This document shows, piece after piece, positions 21,424 to 32,784 of a stretch of DNA of 64,000 nucleotides. Each line of letters begins with the position of its first letter. Within the stretch, counting starts at the first letter, position 1. The notes under the pieces were generated by a model. It did not search any database, was not told the origin of the DNA, and worked only from the letters and a program-made list of their open reading frames with translations. Source of the stretch: Kalaharituber pfeilii (lineage: Eukaryota > Ascomycota > Pezizomycetes > Pezizales > Pezizaceae); contig WHUZ01000011.1 in assembly GCA_015179045.1 (NCBI GenBank), positions 806,001-870,000 on the forward strand, read 5' to 3'. The position numbers and the translations under genes are program-made.

Positions 21424-22222
21424 GTGTTGATATCTGCACTCTATAGCTATCGCTGCGAGATATTGTAGCTATTCACCTCGAGGTCATTGAATGCTGCGAC
21501 CTGTGGGGTAAACTATAGCTTATCAACTGTAGCCCAGGCCTTTATAAGAGAGATGCTGTTATTGTCACTTCTAGCTCTATACTAGTACTCTCATACATCC
21601 ACATTTGTTAGACACGGAAAAAACAACCTTCAAGCTGTCAATTTAGTGTTCCGTACAAGGTTTCAGATCCATATGAAACTACACAGATGAGATCCATAGT
21701 AGGGCAAAGTCCTTGGGCGTATTATTATATAGCTGCTGTAAGAGAGCTTGAAGACAGAGAAAATTAAAAGAGTGAAGGGCAGTTTTCCCCCTTTCTTCAT
21801 TGGAAGAATCTCGGAAGAAAGTGTATGGGCGTCCTCACATGTCACTTCCCGATTTGGAATATAGACCTTCCGAGCGCATATTAAGAGTGCATAACTGGGG
21901 ATAATCGAGTATTACGTGTCTCTGCTAATAGTCGCTCAACTCCTACGCTATTGCTCCACTATGTCTATTATATTTTGCTTCATCACAATATCTGAGGAGT
22001 TTGTGGGAAGGTTAGGGGTTTCACCAGGTAAGAGTAAGAGACCGCGTTCTCCTAAAACTGTTCTCATACCCAGACACTCTTGGCACACTCCAATACCTAC
22101 GCCAGCTAATTATTTCTAACACGTGACTTAGAGTCTGGGCACGAGACCAGGAACATTGAGGGGATAATAAATAAGGTTGATAAGATATCCCCCGACCCCA
22201 TTCCGATAGGACACAGCAACAA
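21424..22222. other. Divergent promoter region between Oca2-like and RRF1 genes
   Basis: About 0.8 kb without a gene. It contains the element at 22059-22149 directly upstream of the RRF1 start, so the proximal promoter of RRF1 was apparently invaded by a repeat. Confidence 0.4.
22059..22149. mobile_element. Relative of the 59-bp mini-element (~91 bp)
   Basis: The left arm TGTTCTCATACCCAGACA, continuing CTCTTGGCACAC, matches one arm of the 7232-7290 element over about 30 nt. The right arm GAGTCTGGGCACGAGA is its inverted partner. The interior is 30-40 nt longer than in the first copy. I see no target duplication here, so the ends have drifted. Two copies in one window suggest a genome-wide family. 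Confidence 0.6.
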
Positions 22223-23242
22223 ATGCTCACATCTTCGGCACGTCGATCCGCCCGAGCAGTTGGGGGCCTGGCATTGGGGAGGAATGTAGTTGCGCAGATG
22301 GCGGCCAATTGCGGGTAAAGGGTCCCCCTCTCTCCGCAATATCCACAATGCAATAGTTTCATGAAACAGTGAACAATTCTTTGCTAACGTCCCCGCCCCC
22401 TCCCAAGCATTCGCCTGCCAATTCCCCTCCCCGCCATCACCAGTGCCTTCACCTCCCCAGCCCGCTCGGTCCTACCGTCCTACCGCACTTTCGTCACCTC
22501 CTCACCGTTACTCAAGAAAGGCGGTTCCAAGAAGAGCAAGAACAAGAAGAACGATGAAGAAGAAGAAGAAGACGACGACGACGACAACACCCCCTCCAAT
22601 TCTGTTGACACCTTCGACGCTAACGCGCACTTCACTGACCTCACCACCACCCTCCAAAAGCACCTCTCCAAGCTCCAAGACGACCTTTCCCGGCTACGGG
22701 GCGAGTCGCTATCTCCCGGCTCCGGGTCCTCCCAGAACCCGACTGCCGCTGGCCCAATCGCGACCCTCGAGAATCTCCAAATCAGCATCGACAAGAGCAA
22801 GCCCAGCGAGACCGTGTCTCTGCGGGACCTTGCTCACGTGACCCCGCGCCCGTCCTCGCGCCGCCACCTCCAAATCACTGTGCACGATGCCGCGCACGTC
22901 AAGAAGATCATCTCGACAATCCAGCGCGCGGATCTGAACATGCAGCCCGTTCAGGAAGATCCGGTGAATAACCCACTCGTCTTGACGCTCCCGCTCCCAC
23001 CACCCACGAGGGAGAGTAGGGAGCTGTTGGCGAGTCAGGCGAATAAGTTAGCAGAGGGAACGAGAGGGCAAATTAGATTGGTTAGAATGACGGCGATTAA
23101 GAAGATCAAGGGTGCGCTGGGGAAGAAGAGGCCGGATGAGGCGAGGAAGGAGGAGGCAAAAATTGAGAAAGTAGTCAAGGGGGTTGAGGAAGAGGTCAAG
23201 GGCGTGGTGGAAAAGGCTAGAAGAGCGATTTTGGAGAACTAG
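22223..23242 (+). CDS. RRF1: Mitochondrial ribosome recycling factor
   Basis: Exon 1 22223-22314 and exon 2 22408-23242 join (GTAAAG donor, TTGCTAAC branch, CCCAAG acceptor) to 308 residues. The N-terminus (MLTSSARRSARAVGGLALGR) is basic, without acids, and fits a mitochondrial targeting peptide. A Lys-rich then Glu/Asp-rich linker (KKNDEEEEEDDDDD, near residues 75-90) precedes the RRF domain (about 105-308). That domain shows the long helix pairs and the core VLTLPLPPPTRESRELLASQ followed by QIRLVRMTAIKKIKG. Bacterial-type RRF splits the post-termination ribosome with EF-G2; the fungal nuclear copy serves the mitoribosome. The acidic linker is unusual for the family. The gene is convergent with the Gln/Pro protein at 23690. 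Confidence 0.9.
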
Positions 23243-23689
23243 GGAGAGTAGAGGTGGTACTGAGAGAGATAGAGAGTGTGTAGGAGGGGCGCATTGGGAG
23301 GGAGTAGAGGAGAGGGGAGCCTTGCTTATATACATCTTTTTTTATTTTTTTTTGTGCTGTTCTAGATTACGTAAGTAAGTAGACTACAGATTCCATGTAT
23401 ATATACAAACAAGTAACCCGGTGGTGATGGTAGGGAGGTAAGGAAGGTTGGGGAAGGATCTCTATATCTCAGGGAGAAAAGGCAAAAGGAAATAGGGACA
23501 AAAGTACTTAATAAAGAGTAAAAAGGAGAAGAAAAAACAGTATGATTCTGTACATATATGTTCTTAATTTTTTTTTTTTCGTTTTGTTTCAAGATTCCCA
23601 TTCCCTATTTATCCATGTATTGCCCGTTCGATGTGCTCCCCACGAACCACCTACCTCAATACCCATCAGTATCGCAAAACCCAAATCAC
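23243..23689. other. Convergent 3' region
   Basis: About 450 bp between two converging genes, with T runs and AT-rich sequence typical of fungal 3' ends. No gene. Confidence 0.4.
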
Positions 23690-24961
23690 TCACCTCAAAA
23701 CGGTCCTGCTACCGCCCTCCTCCAAAGCCTTCCCCGCCTCGATCCTCTTTACTTCTCCACTCCCCCCTGCCCCCACCACCGGATGCGGTAACATCTCCCA
23801 CAACACCTCTACCGCCTTCCTCTTTCCCTCCACACCAAAACTTTTGTTCTGACTCAACACCCTCCTTGCCATATCCATTGCTCCTTCTGCGCCCCCACCC
23901 CCCACCACGACCGCACCCTCCGTCCCCTCTCCAACCATATACCTCCTTCCCTCAACCCACTTGCCCGCCGCAGCCTTCCTTACCCTATCGTACTTCTCCC
24001 AATCGCCCTCGTCCCATGCGGATTGGGGTTTATGGATCTCCGGTGTGTGTTCAGCAAGGACCTTTGACGTGCCGAGACCAGAGTATAAAAGCGGGGGCAT
24101 AGATGGATAAAGCTCCTCCGGGGAGGGCGGGACAGGGTCGTACTGTTTCGGTTTCAGAGATGGGGGCTCGCCTAATTTTCTCTCAGGAGGGGACGCGGAG
24201 GAAGAGAAGCGGTCGGTGTTGCGCTCGCGGAGGCGCCGAGGACGGTTTGGAGCGTTTGCATTCCCGCGGCCCGGCTGTTGATGGGCGGTAAGAGGAGAGC
24301 GGTAGGCGACAGGAGCTTGGTTGAAGGAGAAGGAGCCGGATTCGCGATTTGGGGGTGCTTCTGGAGCGGTTCTGCGCACGGCGATGGGGCCGGGAAGGGG
24401 AGATGAGGTTGAGGCACTGGGGGTGCCGGGGACACCAGTACGGACAATGCGGCGGGCGATAGGACCGACAGGTTTTTCAGACGGCTGAGAGGAGCCAGCA
24501 ATGGCAACACGTCGGACGGCGATGGGGCCTGGGGGGTTGGGGGCTGGTTGGGGTCCGCGTGCTGCTGATTCTGTGGTTGTGGTTGTGGTTGTGGTTGTGA
24601 TTGTGATTGTAATTGTGATTGTGCTTCTTGGAATTGCTGCCGGCGATCGTCGGGATCGCTAGAGATGAACTTGCGGATCCGTGGCCGGCCGGGGATGACA
24701 GGGGGTTGAGAGAGTTCTTGTTGCTGGCCTTGCCATTGGCGTTGCGGTTGTTGCTCCTGCCATTGAGGTTGCTGTTGTTGTCCCTGCCATTGAGGTTGCT
24801 GTTGTTGTCCCTGCCATTGAGGTTGCTGTTGTTGTCCCTGCCATTGAGGTTGCTGTTGTTGTCCCTGCCATTGAGGTTGCTGTTGTTGTCCCTGCCATTG
24901 AGGTTGCTGTTGTTGTCCCTGCCATTGAGGTTGCTGTTGTCCCCGCCATTGAGGCTGTTGT

Positions 24962-25002
<41 letters not shown>

Positions 25003-25919
25003 CGGTGGAGATTGCGATGTAGACGGAGGCTGTTGCCACTGTGCCTGAGGCGGTCTTTGCTGCTGCCATTGATCCTGTGGTAGTTCCCAGGGAGCGGGCC
25101 ATTGTGATTGAGCTTGCTGATATTGTTGTTGTGGGGGTGCTTGTGAGGCTTGCATTGGTTGTTTTGCTTGTACTGATGGGGATTGCTGTTGCTGGGCGGT
25201 TTCCGGCGATGCTTGCTGTTCACCCTCCGTATTTTGAAGTTCAGCTTGTAAATCTTCTTCCTCATTCTTTGCTTTCAATACCTCCTCTTCGGTCTCAGGT
25301 TGCTGTGTAGGCGGCAATTGTCCTGGTTGTGGTTGCTGTTGTGGTTGCTGTTGTGGTTGCTGTTGTGGCTGCTGTTGTGGTTGCTGTTGTTGATGCTGTT
25401 GTGGTTGCTGTTGTGGTTGCTGTTGTTGATGCTGTTGTGGTTGCTGTTGTGGTTGCTGTTGTTGCGATTGTTGAGCCTGTTGAGGATATCCCGGTAACTG
25501 CTGTGGCTGTTGAGGTTGTCCTGTAGGGTGTCCTGGAGGCGGCCGCTGCCATGGCGCATATCCATACTGTGTCTGATGCTGTCCCTGAGGCCATTGCCCC
25601 GGTGCTGGTGTCTGTGGAGGCCAGTGTGGCTGTCCCGGTATTTGTTGCTGGGGCCATTGCATTTGTTGCTGAGGCCACTGCATTGGGGGTTGCTGAGGCC
25701 ACTGCATTGGGGGTTGCTGAGGCCATTGCATTGGGGGCTGCTGAGGCCACTGCTGAGGCCATTGACCCTGTGCTTGTGGCCACTGTCCTGGCCACATCTG
25801 AGGCGGACGGGGTATATTTGTCCTTGAGGTGGATACCCAGGTGATTGAGGTGGATACATTTGCCGTGGTTGGCCAGGCAGTGATTGTCCTGGGAGTTGGC
25901 CGGCATGTTGCTGGTTCAT
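23690..25919 (-). pseudogene. Gln/Pro/Trp repeat protein, hypothetical; frame broken twice at C runs
   Basis: One long minus-strand gene read in three successive frames. It starts at the ATG at 25919 (MNQQHAGQLPGQSLPGQPRQ). The frame slips by -1 at the C4 run 25809-25812 and continues with MQWPQQPP repeats (24-bp unit, 25650-25760). A Q/H/P tract (25330-25480), a Q tract (24960-25010) and about eight tandem QPQWQGQQQ repeats (27-bp unit, 24750-24960) follow. It slips again within the C runs at 24531-24543, after which NPPGPIAVRRVAIAGSSQPS, PVGPIARRIVRTG and a Trp-containing helical C-terminus (SAWDEGDWEKYDRVRKAAAG) follow. No known domain; about 740 residues if joined. GTGAGT at the stop codon could be a donor for a tiny last exon. 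It resembles prion-like or scaffold proteins in composition only. Confidence 0.6.
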
Positions 25920-26678
25920 TCGTCTTGCTCCTCCGGGCGGATTATCTCTCGCAGCGAATTTCGTTATCTTCAAAGGAACCCTTGGGACACCTGTATCGGC
26001 CCGATCCTACGACACAATCAGTTAACTATAAAGCCATTCCCCTGAATCCCCACCGCCTGAGGCGGCGCCTTGACGGCAAGAAAAAGTGTTGCGGATTGGC
26101 TAAAAGTGAATTGCAGACCTTCTCCAGAAGCCCCCGGCTCCTTAGCCAACAGTGTCGAAGCATGAAAGTGCAATCTCGACTCTAGCTGTAGCGTGCACGG
26201 TAAGGCTGCACCGGCACCTGGGCGACATTTGGATGTCGCGGCAGCTGCGCCGCGGGCCAACATGGTAGGGAGGTGTGGGCGGTCGTGGGGCCCTGCGGGC
26301 AATGTAGCTTCTGGGAGAATGATGAAGGATGAAGGGAGGCTTTGGAATAACGCTTGTGAGGTGGCGGGCTTGCAAAAGCGGCGCGGGGCGCAGGTGGGCA
26401 CCCAGCCACAGTGCGTCTGTATGCTATGGCGGCAGCCCATGCGGGTGCTCAGAGCATATTGAGCCATTCACAAAGAAAATGAGAACGAAGGCAGAAATCA
26501 AATCGAGGCGAAATCTACGCATACAAGAACAGATACCAACCGCCATTTAACATTACGCCATTTTTATTATATTTCTTTTGCAATTGAACAGTGCCAATCA
26601 GTGTAGCCGCTTTGAGGGAGCAAAGTTGAGAAGCGAACGTCTAGAAGCCCACGAATTCGATCAGTGCCATCAACGGCG
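25920..26678. other. Divergent promoter region (Gln/Pro gene and CDC26)
   Basis: About 760 bp, GC-rich on the left and AT-rich near 26550. Short ORFs on both strands show no signature. It probably holds both promoters. Confidence 0.4.
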
Positions 26679-26912
26679 ATGCTCCGACGACCGCCCACTG
26701 CAATCAAGCTCACGCAAGAAGATCTCGCGCTCTACGAGGACGCGAAGAGGGAAAGGGAAAGAGAAGCTGGACTGGTTAACCAACAAGATGTCAATCCGCA
26801 CGATGGGCTTAAAGGTTCTGGTGACGGGGGCAAGAGGGGGACAGGACGAAGCCGCGAGGAGAGGATTGGTGTCAGCGGCGGGACTTTGGGTGCAGCTGGT
26901 ACTGGGAGGTGA
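26679..26912 (+). CDS. CDC26: Anaphase-promoting complex subunit Cdc26
   Basis: A small uninterrupted ORF of 77 residues starting MLRRPPTAIKLTQEDLALYE. This N-terminus is the conserved part of Cdc26/Apc12 (human MLRRKPTRLELKLDDIEE), which clamps into the TPR superhelix of Apc6/Cdc16 and stabilises the complex. A second short family motif, SREERIG, lies near residue 62; the rest is charged and Gly-rich as in other fungi. The ATG at 26679 is chosen because it gives the exact family N-terminus. It is easily missed by automatic annotation because of its length. Confidence 0.85.
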   Translation: MLRRPPTAIKLTQEDLALYEDAKREREREAGLVNQQDVNPHDGLKGSGDGGKRGTGRSREERIGVSGGTLGAAGTGR

Positions 26913-28968
26913 GGCCGAGAAGTCAAACTGGAGGGCCCTAGTATGAGGCTCGCATTGGGAAATTCGGACGACTCCACCTTCGGCCTTCTATGAGTTCATA
27001 CAGTCTTTCACGGGCCGAAAATCTTTCTGTAGCGCAAGCAAAATCGGTCTCACAACTGCATAGGACTGGGGTTCTTATTAGATGGCTTTGGATCTGTCTT
27101 GTCACCATGTTTACTGGAAGATGATAGACAAAAGTTAAGAAAAGAAAGCTATTACTGAACATATGCACAAGTTATTATCGTAACTCATAGTTACTGAATT
27201 CTTGCTCAACCTGGGCTACCTTGTCACTCAAGTTGGCGCATGTAAATCAAATTGGTTTCCCAGGAGCCGTTATATCAATCAACCAGACGCCATCAAACAA
27301 GGACCTAAATCATTTACACCCCTAACCTATCTGTATAAACAACTTATCCAACCTCTCTCTTAGCAGCAGTTCCTGCTCCACCAGACTACCGCTTTGTTGC
27401 CACTCTCGTATCTTTCCTTCCGTAACCTGCTGGATGCGATATAAAGGACTGACAGAACGCTATGTACTACAGCCTCGGGTGTCGTAAATTGTATGCTGTG
27501 ACAGCCAACTGGTGGGTGTGAGCGGGGAACCGTTGCAGATGGCCAGACGCTGCAGCAACGACATGCGGATGCGCACACGTGCTCTCCCAGAATCGACTTC
27601 GCCTCGATTGTGCCCGGCGCAGTCAGCGGATACAGTACGGCAGGACGCCATGCAAAGAAGTTGCAGTGAAGCACATGAAGCACATGAAGCACCCTTTCGA
27701 AGCACCCTTTCGAAGCACCCTTTCGAAGCACCTCCTGCAGCGCAGGACTGGAGGAAGGGAGGAAGGGACTAATTGATACAATCCACTTGAACAGCACTGC
27801 AGCCGGTTCAGCGCAAGGCCCCAACGCTCGTGTGCTCGCTGGATGCCAAAAGGCACGCACGCACGAACGAAAGCTGTTAACATTGGGCCGCGAGAGAGAA
27901 GTGTCCATTGAAGGACGAGGCTACGATCAACGATTCGAGTTCCAAGCGCAAGATCGCGGCTAAAACTGAGAGAAACGCAACAGCAGCGTTGCACGGCTTT
28001 ATTGGGAGGGGGCCGGGTCTACTACAATCAGGCCTCCTAGCTCCCGGCTGCAGAAGGTCGACGCAAGTTTATACATCACCCTAGGATGCCCTTATGCCCA
28101 ATCTCACTTCGCTAATGCTGCGCATGGTCATTGACTCTTCAATGTCTGTAGCAAGTGAAGACCTGGGGTGTTCTAGATGGTACGGGCTTCGATTAATTAG
28201 TGTCATGGCAGTGAATGCAGCGATAGATTGCGGTCGGCGAGTCTTCGGTCGGTAGGACAGCCCGAGGATGTCGACGCAGGAGTGGCAGGAAGCAGGAGGC
28301 AGGAAGCAGGAAGCAGGCAGTAATTCAGTCACTGCATGCCATTCTTAGGTGATCTTGCCTGCATAGTACTACAAGAGCTCAAGTACAATCTCCATCTTCC
28401 TACATCAGCAGGCCAGAGCGGCACCGAGGATCTGTAGATCATCTGGAATACTTGTCAGTGGCCTGCGGCTGCTGTTCATCTAGAGTACCCCCATTTCCAT
28501 CGATGGCGATACTTTGAGGTCTATTCTCGCTTGCTGCCTCGCTTGGGGCTTGTACCTCCTGAATAACCTCCATTGTCGCCCTCCGGACCCCAGGAATCGA
28601 TGGGCCCTCTCTAGTAACAGGCGAACTCTGACTATCCTCCAGCGGGTCACGCCTCACGTAGAATACCTAGAAATAAGCTGCGAAAGCTTGTCAATGAACA
28701 GTCGCCCAGGCAGACAGGAAAAGGCGCGAGAACAGCAGAAAAAAGCCTAAAACACTTGAACTTCGATTGTGAAATTTCCACTCCAGAGTGCAGAAACAGA
28801 AGCGAGTTTGCTTATAGATTGAACATAGTGACCGTGTTGGCCCAACTCTCATCATTCTTTTTTTTTTTTTTTTTTTTTTTTTTCTCTCTTTTTTTATTCG
28901 AAAGGTACAAGACTCGGTGATAGAGGCCTTCAATTCGGTTTCCTTTTTGCTCGTTCACGGAGAAGAAA

Positions 28969-29001
<33 letters not shown>

Positions 29002-29180
29002 AGAGACGGCTTAGACTCGCCTGATCCCCCCTCCCCGATCTCCTCAAACGGCAGCCCGAAAATCAACGTCCTCTCAACGGCATCTGGTGCCAATCGGCAC
29101 TTGATATACCCGTTTTTTCGACCTCAGAAGCGTATTCCAGTGGCCTTATATTGTTTTGACCGATTTATATCTACATCTAT
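26913..29180. other. Long gene-free stretch
   Basis: About 2.3 kb with short ORFs in all frames and no recognised protein. It contains a tandem repeat at 27663-27732, two poly(T)/poly(A) blocks (28858-28882 and 28970-28999), and a minus-strand ORF (28439-28670) preceded by an acceptor-like TTTCTAG that might be a terminal exon of an unidentified small gene. The right end is the SAS4 promoter. Confidence 0.4.
27663..27732. repeat. Short tandem repeats (GAAGCACAT and GAAGCACCCTTTC units)
   Basis: Two copies of a 9-bp unit GAAGCACAT are followed by three copies of a 13-bp unit GAAGCACCCTTTC and a final partial copy. Both units share GAAGCAC, so the second probably arose from the first. Confidence 0.8.
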
Positions 29181-30752
29181 ATGTTGCAATTGCATCCAAT
29201 GTCAACGAAGAAACCGAGAATCTTACTTCGAATAGGCCACAGCCGTCTCGCGACAGTTATAAGCGCTCCAACCGAAGAAACCGTGAGCGATACGAAAGTT
29301 CCACAGCCTACCTCTACAGTTTCACCCGCTGGAGGAATGGCTGCCACACCGGCGGAACTCAAACAAGACAGCGCTGAGAAGAAGTCGAGTTCCAGGTTAC
29401 AAAGCCGAAAGATGGCACCTCAGAAACAATATGGGTCGAAAAAAAAGTTTAAGGAACCTCCAAAATCACCACACCAGAGCTACAACGTCATTGACGAATC
29501 GTGCAGCCATCGACACTGAAGATTCTCAAGTTGTGACACCCCCTGAAACCGCGACAAATTCGAGCACAGAGCTAAAACTGGTGGATAAACACGAGGCAAA
29601 GCCTGTGTCATCGAGGAAACGGGCGAGAAAGGATACACTGGGATCTGGAACTGCGGAATTGGAGGGACGTCCTGCTAAGATTAGCAGGGCGGAAAAGGAC
29701 GGCGTAGTACAAGCAGCCCCTCAAACGGCACAGCAAGTCGCTATAGACAAGAATACTGAAAACAAGCGGTCCTTACGGTCACAGGACCCGAAGAAGATCA
29801 GTGAGCTAGCTTTGCTTTTCCAGGAGGAAACTCCTCAAGGTATTTATAAGTTTTTTCCACCCTGGAATCTCGATGCAGCCACATGATAGCTAACTTGGGT
29901 ACAGCATACATTGCTAAACACGAGCTTATCAAAATCGTCGACGATGAGCCTGATGCTATCAAACGCAACATCAAGAATGAAACCTCTGAGGGAGGCATTA
30001 ATGTTGCATCGGCTCCGAATCCACCACCAACCCCACATACACCTATTCCGCCTGCGCGGTTCGCGCCTATTACTTCTTTCGACTTCTCGCAGTTTGAGAG
30101 GAAAGCTTCGAAAATGAAAGATGATCCACTAAAAGACGAGTTATTCATTCCTGATCATAGAAGGCATGCCGCGAGAGAAAAGCGATGGCGGAATGTGGAA
30201 AACGAGAGGTCCCAGCAGCTCTATAATAAGCTACGGAATGAACTAGAGAGGCTAAAAGGGCCTGATTGGCTTAAGGTGATTGGACAAAACCGAGCTGACG
30301 ATGAAGCTATTAGAAAAAGAGATCATTTGATTACAGCCATCGAGACAGAGCTCGCAAAGCAAAGGCGTTTTACAGAGGAATTAAGGAAACAGAAACGAGC
30401 AAAGGTCGAGCGGACATTATCCCCAGAACAGGGATCAGAAGGAGGCTCGAAAGGCCGTCGAAGCTTGAGCGTGGCTCAAGATATCGGTGGTGATGAGAAT
30501 ACTACTGGTTCTTTATCTAAATCACGCTTGCAGAAGTCGAAGAAGGCTTCTCAATCGGATCTCAAGACGGAAGAGAAGCCGTTCACATCATTCTTTAGTA
30601 AAGCTCATCTACGGAACGCAGCAACAAAGAACTGGAGGAAGAGTGCTAGGAACGCGATGGCCTTTGGTGAGCTGATGCCACCAATTGATGTTATGGATTT
30701 TGAGCTACCTGCGGCGTTGATCGAGGAGGGTATTAAGGCCCGGAAACGTTGA
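29181..30752 (+). pseudogene. SAS4-domain protein (SAS histone acetyltransferase complex subunit), frame broken at an A run
   Basis: The first exon 29181-29839 and the second exon 29905-30752 are separated by an intron with GCTAAC branch and GTACAG acceptor. Exon 1 reads MSTKKPRILLRIGHSR, then Ser/Thr/Lys-rich sequence. At the A8 run 29439-29446 the frame moves by +1; one A fewer continues into ATTSLTNRAAIDTEDSQ without a stop. Exon 2 carries the SAS4 signature: RRHAAREKRWRNVENERSQQ, then LERLKGPDWLKVIGQ and KRDHLITAIETELAKQRRFT. SAS4 links the Sas2 acetylase to its partners in H4K16 acetylation in yeast; the fungal domain protein is nuclear. About 500 residues if repaired. The C-terminus (FGELMPPIDVMDFELPAAL) is conserved-looking. 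I think the shift is a sequence error. Confidence 0.75.
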
Positions 30753-32339
30753 TAGGCGCTGAAGGCGTCAATGTCTCCCCTCGAACTTTTCTGCAACTGT
30801 ACAGTGCAGTGTGAATAGCTTGTACATGATTCTTCTAGATATTTGTCTTTACTTGGAGGTTTTATCTTCTGCATTGGTGGGGTCAAGTCTTTTTTTATTT
30901 TCTTCTTTGTTCCTCCAACTTAACTTTCTATAGTCTTCTACGGTGATGGTTCACACAAATTGGTGGACATCCTCATTTTGCTGTTCGGGCGTTGGTTCGT
31001 TCAAGGGATGAACGTGGTGCGGCTCGGGGGCTGCTGATTTCTTGTTTTCCTCATTGAATTTGGACGGGTTCCTCTGAATTTGTTTTTATCTGGAGTACCT
31101 CAGGCTTTTCTTCTTCTTGACTTTTCTAAGGTTGGTTTTCACAAAAAGGTCTTTTCATCTGGCGGCACTTCTTCGCTCATCTACTTTTGCTCACCTTTTT
31201 TTTTTTTTTAGCCTTGGCTAATGCCGTATCTTTGCTACCAATGTCCTTTTTCCCATTTTTTCTATATTCTATATTGTGATGGTTTATTCTTCACCTCTGC
31301 GGGCTTTTTCTCACTTTCTTGGTTTTCATGGGTTTCTTCCGGTTTTGTCGATTGTCAAACATCAAGGTTTACTTTTCGTCATCTTTGTCATACAGTGCTG
31401 TAGTTGTTTTTGTGACTCTAGGGGAAGCAGTGTTAGGCCGTTTTCATTCAGCTTTTTACATGTATCAATAGCATAGCTTGGGGAAATTAGGGAGCGTCGT
31501 CCTTTGTTTTTATTGTTTTTTGGTTCTTTATTTTTTGGCTATGTTTTATCTTTGTTTCCACCGTATTGTTCTGTGCTGGCTGTCATCTCACTTGACTAAA
31601 CAATAGTACTAGTGGTAGTAAGAAATCTAAGCAAGTCGAAAGTGGACCTCGAGATGTTCCTGATATCGATGTGGTGTATGAGATGTACTCGGCTGGTGTC
31701 AGTGCAGTCCAATTGCACACACACCTAGCATAGCTCCACTGGCATGTTGACTGATGGGCATGTCTTGCGTGTGCCTTGAATGGCCCTCCTCGAGCCAGAG
31801 ATCGCCGCCCGTACTTACGTAGCCAGCGTGGAAACGTGGGAAATAAGCACTTCAACGAAAAGATTGCAGGTAGCACTGCGGCCAATGCCGAATGCCATGC
31901 TCAGTGCTCACCGCTCCACGGCGCTGGCAGCGGTGAGGTTGCGCCCAAGGCCATCACAGCTCAAACTTGCCCGTGGAATGCAACCCAATCCAATTTGCCG
32001 CCTGATGCGGACTAGACCGCGCCGCCCTGTCCCTCCCGCGCCCGAAGCAACGGAAGGCGCATCGACTTATGACGCCTCAAGTATTTCCAGACCCGTGACA
32101 GCGCTCTCGACCGACCACCCCCCCCAGCCCCAACGAGCCGTTCCCCCACAAGGATCATAGAACAGCCTCAAAGGAATTCCCTGCGACGGACAGGACACAT
32201 ACGCACCCTGCCACGCAGCGAGAGAGGGACCGAGGCCACTGATCTTCGCGCATATTCTTGCGACTCGGGCCGCGGCGCGATTACGAAGCAGGACACGGCA
32301 CCGGAAGAGGGGTTTTCGACAATTGCCACGACGGGCACT
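30753..32339. other. Intergenic, no gene seen
   Basis: About 1.6 kb. The left half is T-rich. The right half is GC-rich with open but featureless frames on both strands (for example 31780-32160 plus). Confidence 0.4.
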
Positions 32340-32784
32340 CTAGCGCGGCGGCTGCTGTGAAGCGGAAGGCTGTGGGGAGGCTTGGGAAGACGAAAAAGTG
32401 AGCGAGGAAGCACTTGAGCGAGGCAAGGAGACGGGACCTCTGGAGAAGAGGGACTGGCCAGCAATCAGCGGCTTGAAACTGAAATTCAATCGACCCGGAA
32501 AACCCTTGTTCGCCTGCTTCAACGCTACCTGCGACACTATATCATCCGTAGGGACCCTTCCGTCTAGAGCGGTCAATAGAAGCATGAATCTCTTGCTCCT
32601 CGTTGCATAGGAGGAGATTGTCTGGCTCTTCCATTATCGATTCGCCCTCACTCCCGCTTTGCAAAAGCGACATCGCAACCTCGAGTCTACATAAGAACAC
32701 CTGGCCCTTGGTCCTCCAGACGTGCAAGAACGTGGATTGAAGCTCCTCGACGGAGCCCAAGCAACATTCCAGCAATAATGCCAT
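32340..32784 (-). CDS. Weak hypothetical ORF divergent from TAF2
   Basis: A minus-strand frame from ATG 32784 reads MALLLECCLGSVEELQSTFL, HVWRTKGQVFLCRLEVAMSL and an acidic stretch. After a one-base shift at GGG/CCC 32555-32557 it continues VPTDDIVSQVALKQANKGFP and a Ser/Pro-rich tail to 32340. The first part looks helical and protein-like, but no family is recognised. It overlaps the putative TAF2 start at 32778 by seven bases, and the region is GC-rich, where chance ORFs are common. I list it only because two adjoining frames both look coding. Confidence 0.25.

Noticed and set aside
24619..25102. Plus-strand Leu-rich and minus-strand Thr/Ala-rich ORFs across the 27-bp repeats
   Set aside because: They are shadow frames of the Gln/Pro protein; a repeat unit divisible by three keeps every frame open. 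The repeats are also not a CRISPR array, since they are contiguous and coding.
28439..28670. Minus-strand ORF after a TTTCTAG acceptor-like site
   Set aside because: Could be a last exon, but no upstream exon with a good donor was found among the poly(T)/poly(A) tracts.
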